Shown piece after piece: positions 52,201-64,000 of a DNA stretch of 64,000 nucleotides. Within the stretch, counting starts at the first letter, position 1. Each line of letters begins with the position of its first letter. Source of the DNA: Piper betle (taxonomy: Eukaryota; Streptophyta; Magnoliopsida; Piperales; Piperaceae); contig JAURVB010013295.1 of assembly GCA_033002965.1 (NCBI GenBank), forward strand, positions 1-64,000, written 5' to 3'. A program made the translations under genes and the position numbers. The notes under the pieces are model-generated. The model ran no database searches, was not told where the DNA came from, and worked only from the letters and a program-made list of their open reading frames with translations.

Positions 52201-52900
52201 GGATGCCACTTCTGCGAGTTGGGCTGGAGGAGAGTAATCTATCCCAGAAATCATGTATTAGTAGGACTGCTTTGTAAAAAAAGTTATAAAACTTCAAAAA
52301 TAATTTCAAAAAGGTGTTCGGTGTTGATTATATATATATATATATATAGAATATTATTAATTATTATTTAATATTTTTAAATAAAATGAATATCTATTTA
52401 ACTTTAACAAAAAAATATTTTTAGACTATGATAGTTATATAAAAGTAATTTAAGCTTCATATTAAAAAAATAATCTTAATTGATTAAGGATTAATAAGTA
52501 AAAATTTTAAACTTAAGTAGAATTTTAATGATTTAACAAAATTTATCAGTTTTTAAGATTTTTAATTCAGATAAAATTATACTTTAAGCTTTTTTTAATA
52601 ATAAATAAAAAATAAAAATATTAAATTTAGAATGCATTATTAAGTAGCACACTATAATTTCAATTATATGATTATAAATATACAGGCAAAATTTATTAGT
52701 ATTTAAGATTAAATAAATATTAATAAGCCTATAGAGTTATTGTAAACACAATGAAAACCGGGTAGATAGAAAATAAAAAAGCTAACTAACGAACTTGGCG
52801 GTTCGGAAAACTTGTCTAAATTTGTAGTATTGAAGATCAAAAGCGAGACTGGTTCCGAAAAAAGGAATTTTTTAAAAAAGCTGGACTTGGCTTCCCATGC
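49214..52900. other. Intergenic region upstream of the ATRX locus, no gene supported
   Basis: The CG-rich patch 49490-49610 is a plausible ATRX promoter and 5' leader region on the minus strand. A frame at 49623-49919 (minus) is rich in Glu, Pro and Arg but matches nothing I know. A GGTTTTTAA(A/C)CCGG-rich segment at 50650-50840 resembles common dispersed plant repeats. The rest is AT-rich, with short TA runs near 51750 and 52330. Confidence 0.45.
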
Positions 52901-54140
52901 AAACCACAGAACATATTCATGATCAATGGTGGCCTCTGTAATACAGAGCAAATCGATCTCGAAAACACGTCTTCAAATTCAGCAGTTTGAATCAATATAT
53001 CTACAATTAGCAATCTACCATATTGAGGAAAATCCTTCCCATGTCCATCCATATTGGGTGCGCATGCAATTGGGTTCTTTGTCAAGATATCTTGTGAATG
53101 TTGGAGAATTAGTGCTGGCCACGGACAGAAGCCGAGTTGTTCAGAAAAATATCAACCTGGTCATGGCGTCCTTCAGAAAGACATATCAGGTGGAGAGTTC
53201 GATTTTTTCGTCAGCGCGATTTCCCCCGATTTTCTGATGTGACAATTGTGGCTGCCATTTTGGAATAATATAATATTTAGCCACATAAATGGTGTTTCGT
53301 CAAGACATCAACTATATAATCATCAAAATAATGCGCTCCTTTGATCACCATCCATAGGAAGAGAATAAGCACCACAGAAGAAGACAACAAGGATTTTTCT
53401 TTTGGTTTCCTTGATCAAATATGAAACTTCGATTAAGTTCAAAATATTGACACGGCTCTTCCCTAACGGATGACCTTTGGCGGAGAAGGGCGGCTGTCTG
53501 AGGGGCAGATTCATGATATTATAATTTGTTGTCGCTTAGTTCCAACCTCCAAGCTCCAAATACGAGCTTTACCGACAAGTTTGATTGGGCATGTTGAGCA
53601 AGATCACCTGGCCATACAGAAAAAGGAAGTGCCCCAAGTCATATCCAAGTTTGAGTCCACGGTCATATGTTTTGTCAATGAGAATATAATTGAGCCACTA
53701 ACGTATAGCTACCAAGCTTGTAAAAGAATCTTGAGCATGGCCTTCCATGGAGCACCGCCCATGCTGGACACCCCGGCTACAAGGTCAATTAAATACACAT
53801 GCCTCGTCCTCTCTTTAGCGAATTTGCTGCACATATTTGAACGGCCCACGTTTCGGTGGGGGAACGAAAGCAAGATTAATGACCAATGAAAGGACCAAGC
53901 ACAGAAAATGATGCCAAACTTAACATGGAAGATGAGTCTGCTAGCAGAGCGGCAGACTGATCAGAGTTCACATTTGCCGTATATGCATGCATACACACTC
54001 CCAAATCCCACACATTTCTGCCCAACTTCTTGTCCCAATTGCTGCTGTCTAGCTACTTGCAGCTTCCTCTCCCCTTTCTCTTTCCACTTCAATCCAATCG
54101 CTAACAGAATGCCCCACTTATTAGCTCTCCGTTAGTGCAG
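52900..54140. other. Unassigned region of higher complexity, possible gene relic
   Basis: Base composition here is less AT-rich than its surroundings and several medium frames occur on both strands (for example + 53470-53889, and a plus-strand frame at 53054-53242 with YQPGHGVLQKDISGGEFDFF). None could be joined into a convincing gene or assigned to a family. It may be a decayed gene or transposon. Confidence 0.25.
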
Positions 54141-55386
54141 CAAAATCCAGACCCATGCTCATAGTGGTAGCACAGCTTGCCCATACATATCTAGCTTTGA
54201 ATGGAATCGAGACAAAGAAATCTACATTGTCAGCTATGCAAATTACTTGGTTTGGTTATCTTGTTTGAGTTCTCGGTTCTAAAATGGACTACGTACTCTT
54301 AAAAAAAATGGACTACATGCCTCTTTTCTTTGAGATAAAACGCATGAGTAAATAAGATAATGGTGGTTAATCTAATCAATTATTGATCATGTCGCCTTCC
54401 CATTAATAAATGAAAAGTGGTCTGGAGATATCGTGAAACTAGGAAAAGCCAGCCGTCACAAAGGACGATAATCGCATGTAAGATGAAATTAAGAAAGAAG
54501 ATAGAACATTAAAGTGGTCGAGTTCAACATGAAAGTGGTCGAGTTCATCAAATCTAAAAGTTTTGTTTATTGTTGCAATCAGAAGTCTGATCTTTAATAT
54601 TTAAGATGCTCGTCGTTCTTTACCATTTTTTAGACATACACTAGTGTGAAGACATTAGCTAGGATAGGATTATAGGAGATTAGTAAATAATTGGGACAAG
54701 AGGATTTGCCTCATCTATGCATCTTTTCATCCTGAAGGGCGTGATCGGCCACTAGCGCCAGTCGACCTCAACAAGTGGATATGCAACACATGCTCAGTAT
54801 TAATATTAATTCTATATTAACAACTTAGCAGCTCCATTCTTTATATGGCTCCTCATTTTAAACTAGGTGTTGGGAGTTGTTCGATATCTAGCTCTAACTC
54901 ATTAACATGGTAACTTGATTTCTTAATTAGCAGGTGAAAAACTCTGAACTTGAAGCGGGAATAGTGATGTTACAGCACGAATGGACGTCCCCGGCCAGTC
55001 ACTTGGTATGTATATTTAGGCAAAAGGGGCGAGCACTACCAGACCTAACCAACAACTTGGCCAAAAAAACAGCATTTCAACTACTGGCCCGCACTGCCCT
55101 AGATGGCAAGAAAGAATCCTACCATGTCCATTGTAGCTCATGTATGTCCAACATACCATCTACTACTTCTGGCATTCATTCATCAATCAACTGCTGCCAT
55201 GAATTGATCAGTACCAGCTTATACATAATAGTCACGAGCTACTAACCCTTATATTGAGGTCCCGCCGACAAGTCATTGTCAATAAAACTGAAACGTGGTC
55301 TGTTGGGCAAAGACTTTCTGTTGCAACTCAAAATGAGGAATATACATTGAACAGATTTAAGTGTGGGAAGCATCGTTTAACTTATA
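54141..55386. other. Intergenic region, no gene seen
   Basis: The open frame at 54934-55245 (+) has no recognised domain and no homology I can name. No repeats stand out, apart from a 15-base local duplication (AAAGTGGTCGAGTTC) near 54513-54545. Confidence 0.4.
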
Positions 55387-56110
55387 GTTGCAAAAATTGG
55401 AATTGGAATCAATTTTTGATGAGTCACTGAATCGGATCGAATCAATCTAAATCGATTAGGAATCAGTTCAATTCAATCGGTCCAAATTGATCCCATATAA
55501 AAATTTTAACTTAGTCAAAATTAGTGTATTATTAATTATAGAACATGTCAATTTGATGTCATTTTTATGTTATAATATTTATTATATTTTATGATATTTT
55601 ATTGATTTTTTTGGAATTATTTAGGTTAGCTATTATTTTTTAATTTTTAATTACGAGAATACCATCTGCTATTTCATCGACACCCCCCCTTCTCTCTCCC
55701 CGACACCACCCTTCTTCCCTACCCCTGCCCAGCCTCGCCGCCCCGCCCCGCCACCCCCCCTGCCTCACCCTCGCCACCCTGTCACCATATCGCCCCCGGC
55801 CCCGTCGCCCCGACGCCACCCTCGCCACCCTGTTACCCTGTCCCCTGTCGCCCTGTCGCTGCCCTTGCTACCCTAGCCCCGTCCCCTATCTCCCATTGCC
55901 ACCCTCGCCGGCCCGTCCCCTCCGCCATTGCTCCCCAACTCCCTCGGTTGTCCATCGCCACCCTCGACGCCTCCCCACTGTCGTATGAAATTAGCCAATT
56001 TATGAACTGATTCGAGCCGAAGACTAATTTATATATTTTTTTTGACGTGGATTACCACAAATCTTGTTTAAATCAGCCAATTCTGAGTAGAATCAGCCGA
56101 TTTTTGCAAC
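55387..56110. mobile_element. 724-bp TIR element, copy 1 of a GTTGCA-ended family
   Basis: The left end GTTGCAAAAATTGGAATTGG and the reverse of the right end GTTGCAAAAATCGGCTGATT form imperfect inverted repeats. The interior has an AT-rich half and a strongly C-rich half (55681-55980) made of CGCCACCCTCGCC-like words. The AT-rich half aligns with that of copy 2 at 58.4 kb. No transposase and no clear target duplication were seen. The TIR start suggests hAT- or Mutator-derived MITEs; the superfamily is unresolved. Confidence 0.65.
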
Positions 56111-58394
56111 CCAGGTTCAACCTCAACGAAAGATGAAAATAAGTAGGAAAATATTTATTCCCCCAATATTAATTTGTAGTGGATGTCTAGTATATATCTT
56201 ATGTTGTGATACTATTTAATTTTACTTTCTTCACGGAACCACGTTGACATGCATGTTAAACCATACCATGAGTTGAACAGATGTATGGAGTTAATGCACC
56301 ATAAGGACTCACAGCTTCGTAGTTCTTTCTAACTTAATTTTTCATATTTCAATTTAATGTAACATATTCGACGTGGAATATTTTTTTATGCACGCCTTAA
56401 CTCCCCACCGATAGGATATTGAATTTCAAAAACGATAATTGCCTTCTTTTCGAGGTTTTACAGTTTACTCTTCGTTTCGAGCTAATCTTCTCATTCAATT
56501 TTGGTGCGTATTTGGATTAATTTGGTTAACTACAGTATTTTCCCTTCGTCTGTTTTATATATGACTAATTTATATGTGAAATACGTAAGGTCAAACATCT
56601 CATAATAAGTTCGAGCTGCTATATATTTATTTTATACGAGCGGTACACCAGTGCGTTGGGCGGGGTTGTGTTAAATATAATAGGTGTCACCACTACCATC
56701 CCTGAGGAAAAAGTCTCGTCTTTTCTGATTATATTTACAAATAAATACTTATATTTTTATTTTTTAAAGTTTATAAATTAATTTTATTTATCATCATCTT
56801 CTTTTTTATATTATATATTAACCTCCTACTAAACTAAAATTATTGTTTACTAATATATATCATATATTAAACATATTTTTATGTAAATATTTCTTAAAAA
56901 ATATTTTTTTTCTATATTATATATTTTTTGGAAAATATTTCCACGTGTTGGTGCATTGCGCTTTGTACTTTGCATAGTGTAGTTTGATTTATACCTCATA
57001 TATATTTTACTATAATTTTTTTAAAATTTAATATTCATAATATATTAACTTTTATATTACTCAATTTATTCACTTTTGTTGAGTTTTATATATTTTTAGC
57101 CGTATAAAAAACTTAAGATTAACATAATCCAATTTAAGTTAAAATTCAGTTATATATTTTCTTTTTAAGCTTTGAAAAACATTTATCTATTAATTAAATT
57201 GGGGTTCAATTATAAACCTTATAATAATATGCACTGCATTATAATTCTTTTATAATGATGATATATTCTAATTAAGTAAAAAAGTATCTATATATACTAA
57301 TTACACATGGGAAAAAATTTTCATTATTTTTTTGTAATTTTTTAATTAGTTAAACCTTTTATACATTATTTATGCTCTCAATTAAGTACTATTTTCTCAC
57401 TGAAAAAAATACTTTATTTAGATTTTATATATTTTGAAAAATTTTATATGGACTTATACTCCCTTTTATATTTTATTTTAATTTTTTAAAAATTAATATA
57501 TTCAAATTATAATAATCATACCTTGATTTGGTATTCGGATTAACATTGCTCAAATGATTTCCTTTTATTGAATTTTATGCATTTTAAAGTGTTAACATTA
57601 TCTAAAATATAATTTAGCTCAAATTAAAATACGATTATGTAATGTTTGGACAAAAATTTCTATATATATTAGTTAAATTGAGATTTGATTATAAACCTTA
57701 TTAATATTGCATTATAATTTTAAAAAAATGGAAGTATGTATGTATAAATCCTAATTGAGTTAAAGACACTTGGAAAATTTTCCTATTAATTTTAAATTCT
57801 TCAATTAATTAAGTTATTTGAATGAAGATGAACATGTACTTTTTGGGCAAACAATAAAAATCAATCACATACGTATAGTTAGTCATGTGCATATTTGTCT
57901 TTTTTTTGAACCAACAAAAAATTATATGTATTTATCTGTACGTATTTATAAACCAAGAATTAATAACTCCATATGTATTTATCCATATTTATACTTATTT
58001 CCAAACCAAAAATCAATTACTTTGTACGCACATATCTTATTTTCATAGTATTTATTTGCACGTATTTTTAAACAAAAATAATCACTCTTATGTATTTATC
58101 TTATTTTTGGTGTATGTATTTATCTGTACAATTATATTTTGGTGTATGTATTTATCTGTAATTATTTTTTACACAGTATTTTCAAACCAAAAGCAATCAC
58201 TTATGTATTTATCTGATTTTTTTGGTGTATGTTTATCTGTACATACATGAGCTGGACGTATGTATTTACCTTTCATATAAGATATACGTACATATATAAC
58301 TTTATTTGCACGTGTTTATCTGTACGGCCACTCTGTATCGTTTTATTTTTTTGGTCAAATGACGCGGGTAAATGGCCAGATTAGTATTCACATG
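56111..58394. other. Very AT-rich intergenic stretch with degenerate short repeats
   Basis: No gene is supported. From about 57870 to 58330 the words TATGTATTTATCTGTA and CGTATTT(A/T)(T)AAAC recur at irregular spacing with CCAAA(A)NCAATCA between them, a degenerate minisatellite with units near 60 bp. It makes phenylalanine/tyrosine-rich frames that are repeat artefacts. Confidence 0.6.
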
Positions 58395-59290
58395 GTTGCA
58401 TAAATCGGAATCGGAATCGGAATCGGTTTTCCAGTGAATCGGAATCGGAATCGGAATCGGTCTGAATCGGCCAAGAATCGGTTCAGTTGAATCGGTCCAA
58501 ATTAATTTAATCAGTTATATATAATAATTTGACAATTTATAATATAAATATATTAAAATTAAGTATTGATGTTATTTTGATATTATTCTGTGTATTATAG
58601 TTTTTGATATTTTTAAATATTTTTTAAGATTTTTTTTAAATTATTTCGAATTATTTATTATTTTTGACTCGAGTTAGACTCGAGTCAACTTTTAATTACA
58701 AGAATGCCACCGTGCGATTTTTACCTCCCGCCGCCACCGGCAGCCCGGTCGGCGGCGAGTCTCGCGGCGGCGATGTCGGAGGATGTCGGCAGCCCGGCCG
58801 GACGAACCGTCGGCGGCCCGGAGCTGGCGGCGGAGTCGGCGGCGATTCGTACGTGCCCGATTCGGTCCGGCCACGGGTGGGCGGCGACGATGCGAGGTCG
58901 GCGGCGAGGTCGGCAGCCCGGTCGGCGGCGAGCGGGGAGTCGGGGCGGCACGGCGGAGGCGGAAACCGGGCGGCGGCGGGCGGACGAGCGGCGGCGGTGT
59001 CGGGGGAGCGGGTTTGATTTTAGGTTTTTAAAATCCAAATTACCATTTTACCCATGCTTAAATAATTTAATAAAAATCATACCTAGGGTATTTTGGTAAT
59101 TTCTTAAAAAACCGATTCCGATTTAAATCGGCCGATTCCGATTCCGATTTAAATCGGTCGGAATCGGCCGAACTCGGCCGATTCCGGGGCCGATTCGGGG
59201 CCGCCCGATTCGGCCCCGAAATCGGATCGGCGCGACGCCGATCCGATGTAAATCGGCCGATTCCGCACGGAATCGGCCGATTTCTGCAAC
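58395..59290. mobile_element. 896-bp TIR element, copy 2 of a GTTGCA-ended family
   Basis: Left end GTTGCATAAATCGGAATCGG, right end (reversed) GTTGCAGAAATCGGCCGATT. Multiple GGAATC hexamers expand the left end (58405-58470) and matching GATTCC/GAATCGG words fill the right end (59110-59280), giving a long potential hairpin. The centre (58720-59015) is extremely GC-rich and produces long frames in most phases. The AT half includes a TTGACTCGAGTTAGACTCGA palindromic module also found in the LTRs at 14.2 and 16.2 kb. Confidence 0.7.
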
Positions 59291-60632
59291 ACTGGGTATC
59301 TCATCATGAAAATTTTCATGAGCGTCATAATGACATCATGTTCCCTCTTATATGCATGGAACACATTGTGACGTGAAGAACTTCTTCAAAAGGCGGTGGT
59401 CCGATGGATAGTGGAAAGAAATAAGACGGTGAATGAACTCAAAGTCTATATATATACTTGAGCGCTCGAACCGATTAGAACCGTGTCAAATTTGTTGAGG
59501 ACTCTTTGATCCCGGACTTTGGGGAGTTTAGGAAGTTTGAATGGGTCTTGTTGTCCCTCGGTAATGGTCTTTCGCCAATTTTTTTATTGCAGTCATCGAC
59601 AATGTGCTTCTCATACATATCATAGACTTTTCCTGGTGCCTGACTCTCCATCCAGATCTGTCACCCTGGGGCACTTTTTCATATCGGACAGAACTCTTAA
59701 TGCCACAAGTTCAGAACTTTAAAAGCTCTCCCTTTTGCCTAAAAGAAATTCTATCGTGTACTGTTCATATCAGTAAGTATGATGTTGCATTCTTCTTCGA
59801 TATACTTCTGTCATATATTGCATGCCAATTATCAACGTGAAATTTTGATGTAAGCTGTGATCAATGTACATCCTCACTTTCATTTAAAAAGAAAAAGATT
59901 TCCCATCCAATTTATGAAGGAAACACTTCTTTCAACATTTAGGTCATCTAATCAGAAACAGGGTGGGGGCAGTATCTTTCAATAAATGTTATACAAAGTA
60001 TGCCAACATTTCTTCCAATCACAGTTGAAATACTTAGAATTATCATATTTGTATGGAAAAGAATACACACCAATGCCATTGTAGTCAATCAAATCCAAAC
60101 CTAAATCTCCTTAAGATATTTTTTAAAAAAAGAAAACATTATTACTTTTTTAATAAGATTATTACATTTGATAAAAGTTACTTTTAAGGATCTTTACAGT
60201 CTGACCGTAGTTCGGCATCCAATTTCCAATCACTGGCCTTTAACAAGTCAATCAGATTGCCGCTCGATGGCAATGCTCGTCGTAAGCCACAGACAAAAAG
60301 ACAAGCAACCGACAAATTTGTCCCCGTAATTCTCTCTCTCTCTCTCTCTCTCTCTGCTCTCTCTTTGGTCTCATCCTCACCTCCTTTCAACGATGAAATA
60401 GCAACACAAGTGAAATGAAACAAAAGAACAAATTATCACTTATAAAAGAAGCATGTTGTTACAGTTTTATATCTTTATTCATATAACATATCTAATGCCC
60501 TATAAATAGAATAAAATAAAAAACCTTATATTTCTATTGTAAAGCCTAAGAAGAAAGAGCAAAATGATCTGGATGTACAAACTACAGAGTATTTGAGCTA
60601 GATTGGAGTCTAATTTTTTTAGCCTCGGTTGA
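59291..60632. other. Intergenic region and 3' flank of NCED
   Basis: No gene seen. The interval includes a TC microsatellite at about 60331-60354. The last ~150 bp are AT-rich and would hold the NCED 3' untranslated region. A frame at 59519-59722 shows no known domain. Confidence 0.45.
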
Positions 60633-62427
60633 TTATATTTGATTCTTTAAACTATCAGAGCTCACAAAAGTGCCATGCAAACCGTAAGGCACTCTTGTAG
60701 GCAACTTCACGGCCGCCTCTTGCTTCATGCTCTTCCCATTCAAGATCACTAACTCCGACTTCCCTCTCCCCTCGTCATGCACAAAGCACATCAAATACCC
60801 CTCGTCCTCCTCCCCGCCGGCCACAGGCAAGAACGTGGGCTCGCCTCCGAACCGATCATCCCCATACACGAACTTCTCGACATCGCCCGTCTGCAAGTCC
60901 ACCTTCGCCACTCCGGAGCACTTGGGCCACGGGCAGGCAATTGCCATGTAGGCGTACTTGGTCTTCCTCCCCAGCAGCGTGCGGTTCACCTGCCCCACCT
61001 CAAGGTTCAGCTCTGGGGCAATCTCTCGCCTGGACGACTCTCCCGTGGTCAGGTTTAACCGAATCTCAGACAGGATGGTCCGCAACGGCTCGTCCGACTC
61101 ATTGAAGACAGAGTCGGGTGGGGTCATGCACGACCCAATCACGACTATCTCATCTTCGCCGGCACGGCTCTCTTCCCATGCATTCCACAGGTGGAAACAA
61201 AAGGTGTTAGGGACGTCAATCCATCTGACTTTCGAGCCGGTGGCATCATCTTTAGGCAAGACCCCGAACCGTGCGGTCTTATTCCTGTCAAAAAATACCG
61301 GCGATCGTCCGTGGAGCATGTCTCCAATGCGGAAGACGACCTGGTGGTCGGGGACGACGACGGCGGTGGCGGTAATGGCGAAGTCGTGAACCATGGTTGG
61401 GGCAGCGAGGTTGAGGGCAATATCATCAGACTTGTTCCCGCACGTGTCGAATCTAAAACACTTGAGGTGGGGCCGTCTCACGACGTCGTAGCTGAGTGCA
61501 TGGAGACCACCAGTTATCGGGTCCACCTTGGGGTGCGCGATCATTGGGAAACGTAGCTGGGCCCCGAAATCAAACCGCCCCACCGTTTCCAAATCGCCGT
61601 CCACCGTCACTCGGACATGGTACGGCAGGTCGTCCTCGGACATTGCCAGCAAGCGCCCGTTAAAGTAAACGAGCCCGGCGTTGGCCGCGCCGACGCCCGC
61701 ATTGGCGTCCACTTGCCCAAACAGCGCTCGAGCGTAGAAGAGCGCAAGTCGGGCGACGCCGGAGTGACCGTGCAGCTGTCCGATGGCCTTGGGGAAGAGC
61801 GGCCGCCCGAGCGCCGCCTCGTGCTTCAACCGGTTGGTGCGGGTGAAGCGGCAGCAGTAACTTGGGGGCGCCGCCGCCTCGGAGGGTGACGGCGTGGATC
61901 ATGCTGTCGCCGTCGAAGAGGTGGTGGCCGCCCTCGGGAGCGTACAGCGGGTTGGCGCCGTTTCGGACGTAGACGCCGTGAAGCGCGTCAGGGACGCGTC
62001 CGATAACCTCCAGATTATGGCGGACGGGGCACTCGTCGACAGGGGCAAAGTTGCCGGCAAGCTGGATGGCGGGGTCGACCGTCTTGGCCAGGGGTTGGTT
62101 CTTCTCCATCTTCTCCACCACCAGCTTTTCCAGCTCGTCGATAGCAGACACAGCTAGTTTCTGCAGTGGGTTGAGCTCTGGTGAGTCAAATTCCTCATGT
62201 GTTGGAGGGGTACGAGTACGCCTCAACCGCAGGGGAGGCAACGTAGGAGTAATACTGGGTATGTGAAGAAGAGAAGAAGAACTATTTCTAACGTCCTTGG
62301 GTATGGATCTCTTAGCTGGTTTGATGAGGATGCTGCAATACTGGGGCAGCTGACTATAAGTTGTGTTATAAGTAGGATCAGCTGGACAGGGCATGCATGC
62401 AGTTGTAACAGAGAGAACCATTGACAT
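60633..62427 (-). CDS. NCED: 9-cis-epoxycarotenoid dioxygenase (intronless, one 1-base frameshift)
   Basis: Plastid non-heme iron enzyme that cleaves 9-cis-violaxanthin or 9'-cis-neoxanthin to xanthoxin, the committed step of abscisic acid synthesis. The coding region is one exon, as in other NCEDs, from ATG at 62427. The N-terminus is Ser/Thr/Pro-rich like a plastid transit peptide, followed by the amphipathic helix [20 protein letters not shown] used for thylakoid contact. All four iron-ligand histidines are present: AHPKVDP (about residue 298), MVHDFAIT (347), FHLWNAWEE (412) and GLHGTF (584). The frame breaks at the G5 run 61864-61868, where one base fewer links VTLRGGGAP to [19 protein letters not shown] and gives 597 residues, the normal size. 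A one-base overcall or a very recent mutation are both possible. The paralogue number (NCED1/3/5/6) is not resolved. GFHG is GLHG here. Confidence 0.93.
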
Positions 62428-62720
62428 GAAATTGGTATTTGAAAGGCGAACAAGAACGAAAGGACGAAAGGGCTATATATAAGAATATGCTATATATAAA
62501 TATAGATGTTGGACTGGGAGGAGGGTGGGGGCGGCTAATTAACCTGGGGGGATGACCATTGGAACGGTGGGGGGACCTTTGCGATGACCGGGGGATCCCC
62601 GGTTTCTTCTTGGCCTTTTTGGCCTTTCTCAGTAGGGCACATACAACGTGGCCTGCCCGAGACCCTCCTTCCAAGTGGCGTCCCTTCCCTTCTCTGACGG
62701 CATGCACCTTAATTACGCAC
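62428..62720 (-). promoter_or_regulatory. NCED promoter: TATA boxes and an ABRE-type motif
   Basis: Two TATATATA-type boxes on the minus strand lie at 62474-62482 and 62491-62499, roughly 45-75 bp upstream of the start codon. AACGTGGC at 62645-62652 is a canonical ABA-response element core (PyACGTGGC rule met on one base). NCED genes are known to respond to drought and ABA, but use of this site is inferred from motif and position only. Confidence 0.5.
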
Positions 62721-64000
62721 CCCTCCTCAGACGCTAAGAAAAGTTGTTATGTTACAAATTACATAACAGGTGTGAATTACTTGTAACGTCTCTTTTCACC
62801 CCTCCACTCACTTTTTGATAACGGAAGCATGCTTCTATGGAACAAGCTGGTCAACTCTTTATGTTCCATATGTATATTCTATTTCTTCTATACAGGTGAC
62901 CTTTGTTTGGCTATAGCTTTTGGACTTTGAATCACTCAAAGTCTTTTAATTGCTCCAATAACCACAAATTCGAAAGCCTCTCAACGTCCTGCAGGTGCAC
63001 CGCCACCATTCTCCCGACCTCGGTTTCTTTCCGCTAACAGAAATGAAAAGAAAGACGGTCACTTTCAGTTTCAATATTCAAGAATAGTAAAGAATAAAAA
63101 AATATTTTTAAATGGCAGTTACCTAAAGTTTAACGAAGATAAGAAAAAGATGCAAGGATGTATGTCTTGCCTATGCTGCCCATCTTTCGAATTTGCTTCA
63201 CTACTAAATACTTGTTTAAATGTTAATTAATGAAGTTAATGCACTGCCTATATGCTTAAGCTGACGTCAACAGAGCATAATCGATCCTAAGCCCAAGATT
63301 GATGCGCTTAAATTTGATAAGTCTAAGGTTGACACCGTCCCTATCATTCCCAGAAAATGTCATGCCTTTTATTTGATGCACGTATGTTATATATAGTGTC
63401 TTGACTCTTGATCCCTAGTCTCGTCTCGTGTGATATTATATCGCTCGTGTGCCTCATTCTTGGGCATGCTCATCGGATGTACATTTGTAGTCTGTTTCTT
63501 CGTTGCAATGAACTAGTAACACATTGTATAACTGTAGTCATATAGTAACGCCAGATATTATCTTCCATTTGCAACGTTCTCCATCCACTTGTGTGAATTG
63601 GTCTGAGCACTATTCTTCTTTCGAAATAGGTGCATGCTTCGTCGTTCCCACGTTTCAAGCACTAGAAAGAGATATGACCGCATAAATCTTCTCATTGAGT
63701 GTTCGTTTTGTCAATATTCTCATATCGGCAAGCAGGCATAAGTGATAAGAGTACAAGTACATGATTGCAGTAGAGCTGGCTGTTGCGTGTGAATAAACTG
63801 ATCATCATCATGCATATAATTAGACCAAAAAACATATTTGAGCCGTGGACGGGACCTAAAACAGTAGAACAAGAATTTAGAATTCCAACAAATAGCATTC
63901 TAAGTCTGATGTTCCAAAAGTGATACTTTTTTCTTTTGAATAAGTGAAACAAATTGAGTGTGTATTCTCCTTGCTGCTCTCCACGAAGGTTGGCAGTGTG
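62721..64000. other. Distal region upstream of NCED, no gene seen
   Basis: No conserved frame was found on either strand. The small minus-strand frames at 63470-63658 and 63692-63952 lack recognisable domains. The interval may hold distal NCED promoter sequence. Confidence 0.45.

Noticed and set aside
58664..59099. Overlapping Arg/Gly/Ala-rich frames on both strands
   Set aside because: They are produced by the extreme GC content of the TIR element core, where stop codons are rare in any frame.
61864..61868. NCED as a pseudogene because of its frameshift
   Set aside because: A single-base difference in a G5 run is the only fault. All iron ligands and the exact family length are kept, so an assembly error is more likely.
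60727..62157. Plus-strand frames opposite NCED
   Set aside because: They are antisense shadows of a long conserved exon, without any family match.

Overview
This is a nuclear window from a flowering plant. The evidence is short plant-type GT/AG introns in AT-rich intergenic DNA, genes of plant families (9-cis-epoxycarotenoid dioxygenase, a 4CL-like ligase ending in a peroxisomal signal, a mitochondrial P-class PPR protein, plant ATRX), and LTR, TRIM and small TIR transposons. I cannot place it to family or species.

Layout. 0-0.65 kb: three tandem 190-bp units. 1.9-3.4 kb (+): RNase P Rpr2/Rpp21/SNM1-domain protein. 5.3-7.3 kb (+): PPR protein of the Arabidopsis At1g13040 type. 10.1-13.4 kb (-): peroxisomal 4CL-like acyl-CoA ligase. 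13.8-20.7 kb: two LTRs joined head to tail without an internal domain, the second interrupted by a nested solo LTR that carries a 33-bp minisatellite. 25.2-25.8 kb: small TIR transposon. 26.2-28.3 kb (+): COA1-like mitochondrial protein. 29.1-49.2 kb (-): an ATRX (SNF2 chromatin remodeler) locus with several in-frame stop codons; its introns hold a fresh TRIM element, older TRIM copies and a LINE remnant. 49-60 kb: gene-poor, with two related TIR elements. 60.6-62.4 kb (-): NCED, the committed enzyme of abscisic acid synthesis.

Two kinds of coding damage are present and should be kept apart. (1) Single-base length changes, most of them in homopolymer runs, break the reading frames of Rpr2, PPR, 4CL-like, NCED and ATRX. 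Allowing one base for each restores full-length proteins of normal family size, so these look like residual assembly errors and not gene death. (2) The ATRX locus in addition carries at least four substitution-type stop codons inside conserved exons, a glycine-to-alanine change in the Walker A motif, and a 234-bp N-terminal tandem duplication with a stop at its junction. That points to real decay of this ATRX copy.

The genes are independent transcription units and do not form a pathway or cluster. I found no clearly novel multi-gene system. The most interesting items are the decaying ATRX copy, the LTR-LTR tandem with its nested satellite-bearing solo LTR, a near-identical-ended TRIM, and a sequence module shared between the LTR family and the TIR elements.
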